This document shows, one piece after another, positions 17,232 to 17,383 of a stretch of 17,383 nucleotides of DNA. The position numbers were made by a program, and so were the translations under genes. This stretch comes from Flavobacteriales bacterium UBA1820 (GTDB lineage: Bacteria; Bacteroidota; Bacteroidia; Flavobacteriales; UBA1820). The notes beneath the pieces were generated by a model, which saw only the letters and a program-made list of their open reading frames with translations, was not told the origin of the DNA and ran no database searches. Where the stretch lies: assembly GCA_002314265.1 (NCBI GenBank), contig DCEW01000035.1:1-17383 (forward strand), in the 5' to 3' direction. Numbering within the stretch: position 1 is the first letter of the stretch; each line of letters begins with the position of its first letter.

Positions 17232-17383
17232 GGGAAAATTCCCCCGACGGTGTGCCCGGCACACTTCTGCGCCCCGGACTTTCCGCAGGCTACCTGCCTG
17301 ACTGTCCGACAAAAAGTACTTCCCGCCGTCTCCCCTTTGCGAAATACAGCGCAGACCTCCCCAAGCGAGCAGGGGCGCGGCCT
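17232..17383. other. Inverted-repeat-rich right edge, no gene recognised
   Basis: Several inverted repeats cluster here: GGGAA/TTCCC (17232-17243), GTGTGCC/GGCACAC (17250-17264), CGGAC/GTCCG (17275-17279 with 17304-17308) enclosing CAGGC/GCCTG (17286-17290 with 17296-17300), and GCGCCCC/GGGGCGC (17269-17275 with 17372-17378). Reading frames are open on the minus strand but give no recognisable protein. This could be a structured RNA or the edge of a neighbouring gene; the window ends too soon to say. Confidence 0.3.

Noticed and set aside
17268..17290. GGAAAGTCCGG on the minus strand, resembling the conserved P4 segment of RNase P RNA
   Set aside because: RNase P RNA would need about 250 more bases downstream, but the etf promoter and etfB start within 150 bases, and the 3' partner motif is absent.
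17232..17383. Partial minus-strand protein entering from the right edge
   Set aside because: All three frames are open for a stretch because of GC richness, and none gives a recognisable sequence.

Overview
The window looks like chromosomal DNA from a GC-rich member of the Bacteroidales, most probably an Alistipes-like Rikenellaceae. The reasons are: start codons lack clear Shine-Dalgarno sequences; several intergenic regions carry the Bacteroidetes promoter -7 element TAnnTTTG; and the gene content fits, with an etfB-etfA-acyl-CoA dehydrogenase operon, a late lipid A acyltransferase and an L-serine dehydratase of the type with an iron-sulfur cluster. The genus is an inference from style and gene families, not from a marker gene. 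I found no prophage, insertion sequence, CRISPR array, tRNA or rRNA.

Layout. Positions 1-330 are non-coding, with a plus-strand promoter, a strong hairpin and a possible small minus-strand transcript. A THUMP-like SAM methyltransferase follows on the plus strand (331-1536). An A-tract-rich convergent gap (1537-1810) separates it from a long minus-strand block, 11904 down to 1811, which reads: lipid A acyltransferase, family 2 glycosyltransferase, RluA-type pseudouridine synthase, L-serine ammonia-lyase, murB, a membrane-anchored family 2 glycosyltransferase, an ECF-like sigma factor, lipA and glgX. Many junctions overlap or are within 13 bases. The two larger spacers (99 and 135 bases) lack the promoter motif, so much of the block may be one operon. 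A divergent intergenic region (11905-12172) drives this block leftward and a UPF0104/LPG-synthase-like membrane protein (12173-13234) rightward. That gene converges on the etfB-etfA-acyl-CoA dehydrogenase operon (17133 down to 13503), and a perfect 15-bp bidirectional terminator lies between them. The right edge (about 17225-17383) is non-coding as far as I can tell and rich in inverted repeats.

How the genes work together. Three functions concern the cell envelope: lipid A acylation, glycan assembly by two glycosyltransferases, and MurB for peptidoglycan. Others belong to central metabolism: serine deamination to pyruvate, lipoate synthesis, glycogen debranching, and the ETF/acyl-CoA dehydrogenase electron-transfer module. 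These are mostly conserved housekeeping functions. I do not see a clearly new defence or mobile system. The most interesting points are small: a possible electron-bifurcating type of ETF, an orphan sigma factor inside a metabolic operon, a glycosyltransferase lacking its usual DxD motif, a candidate small RNA, and repeat-built leaders ahead of murB and sdaA.
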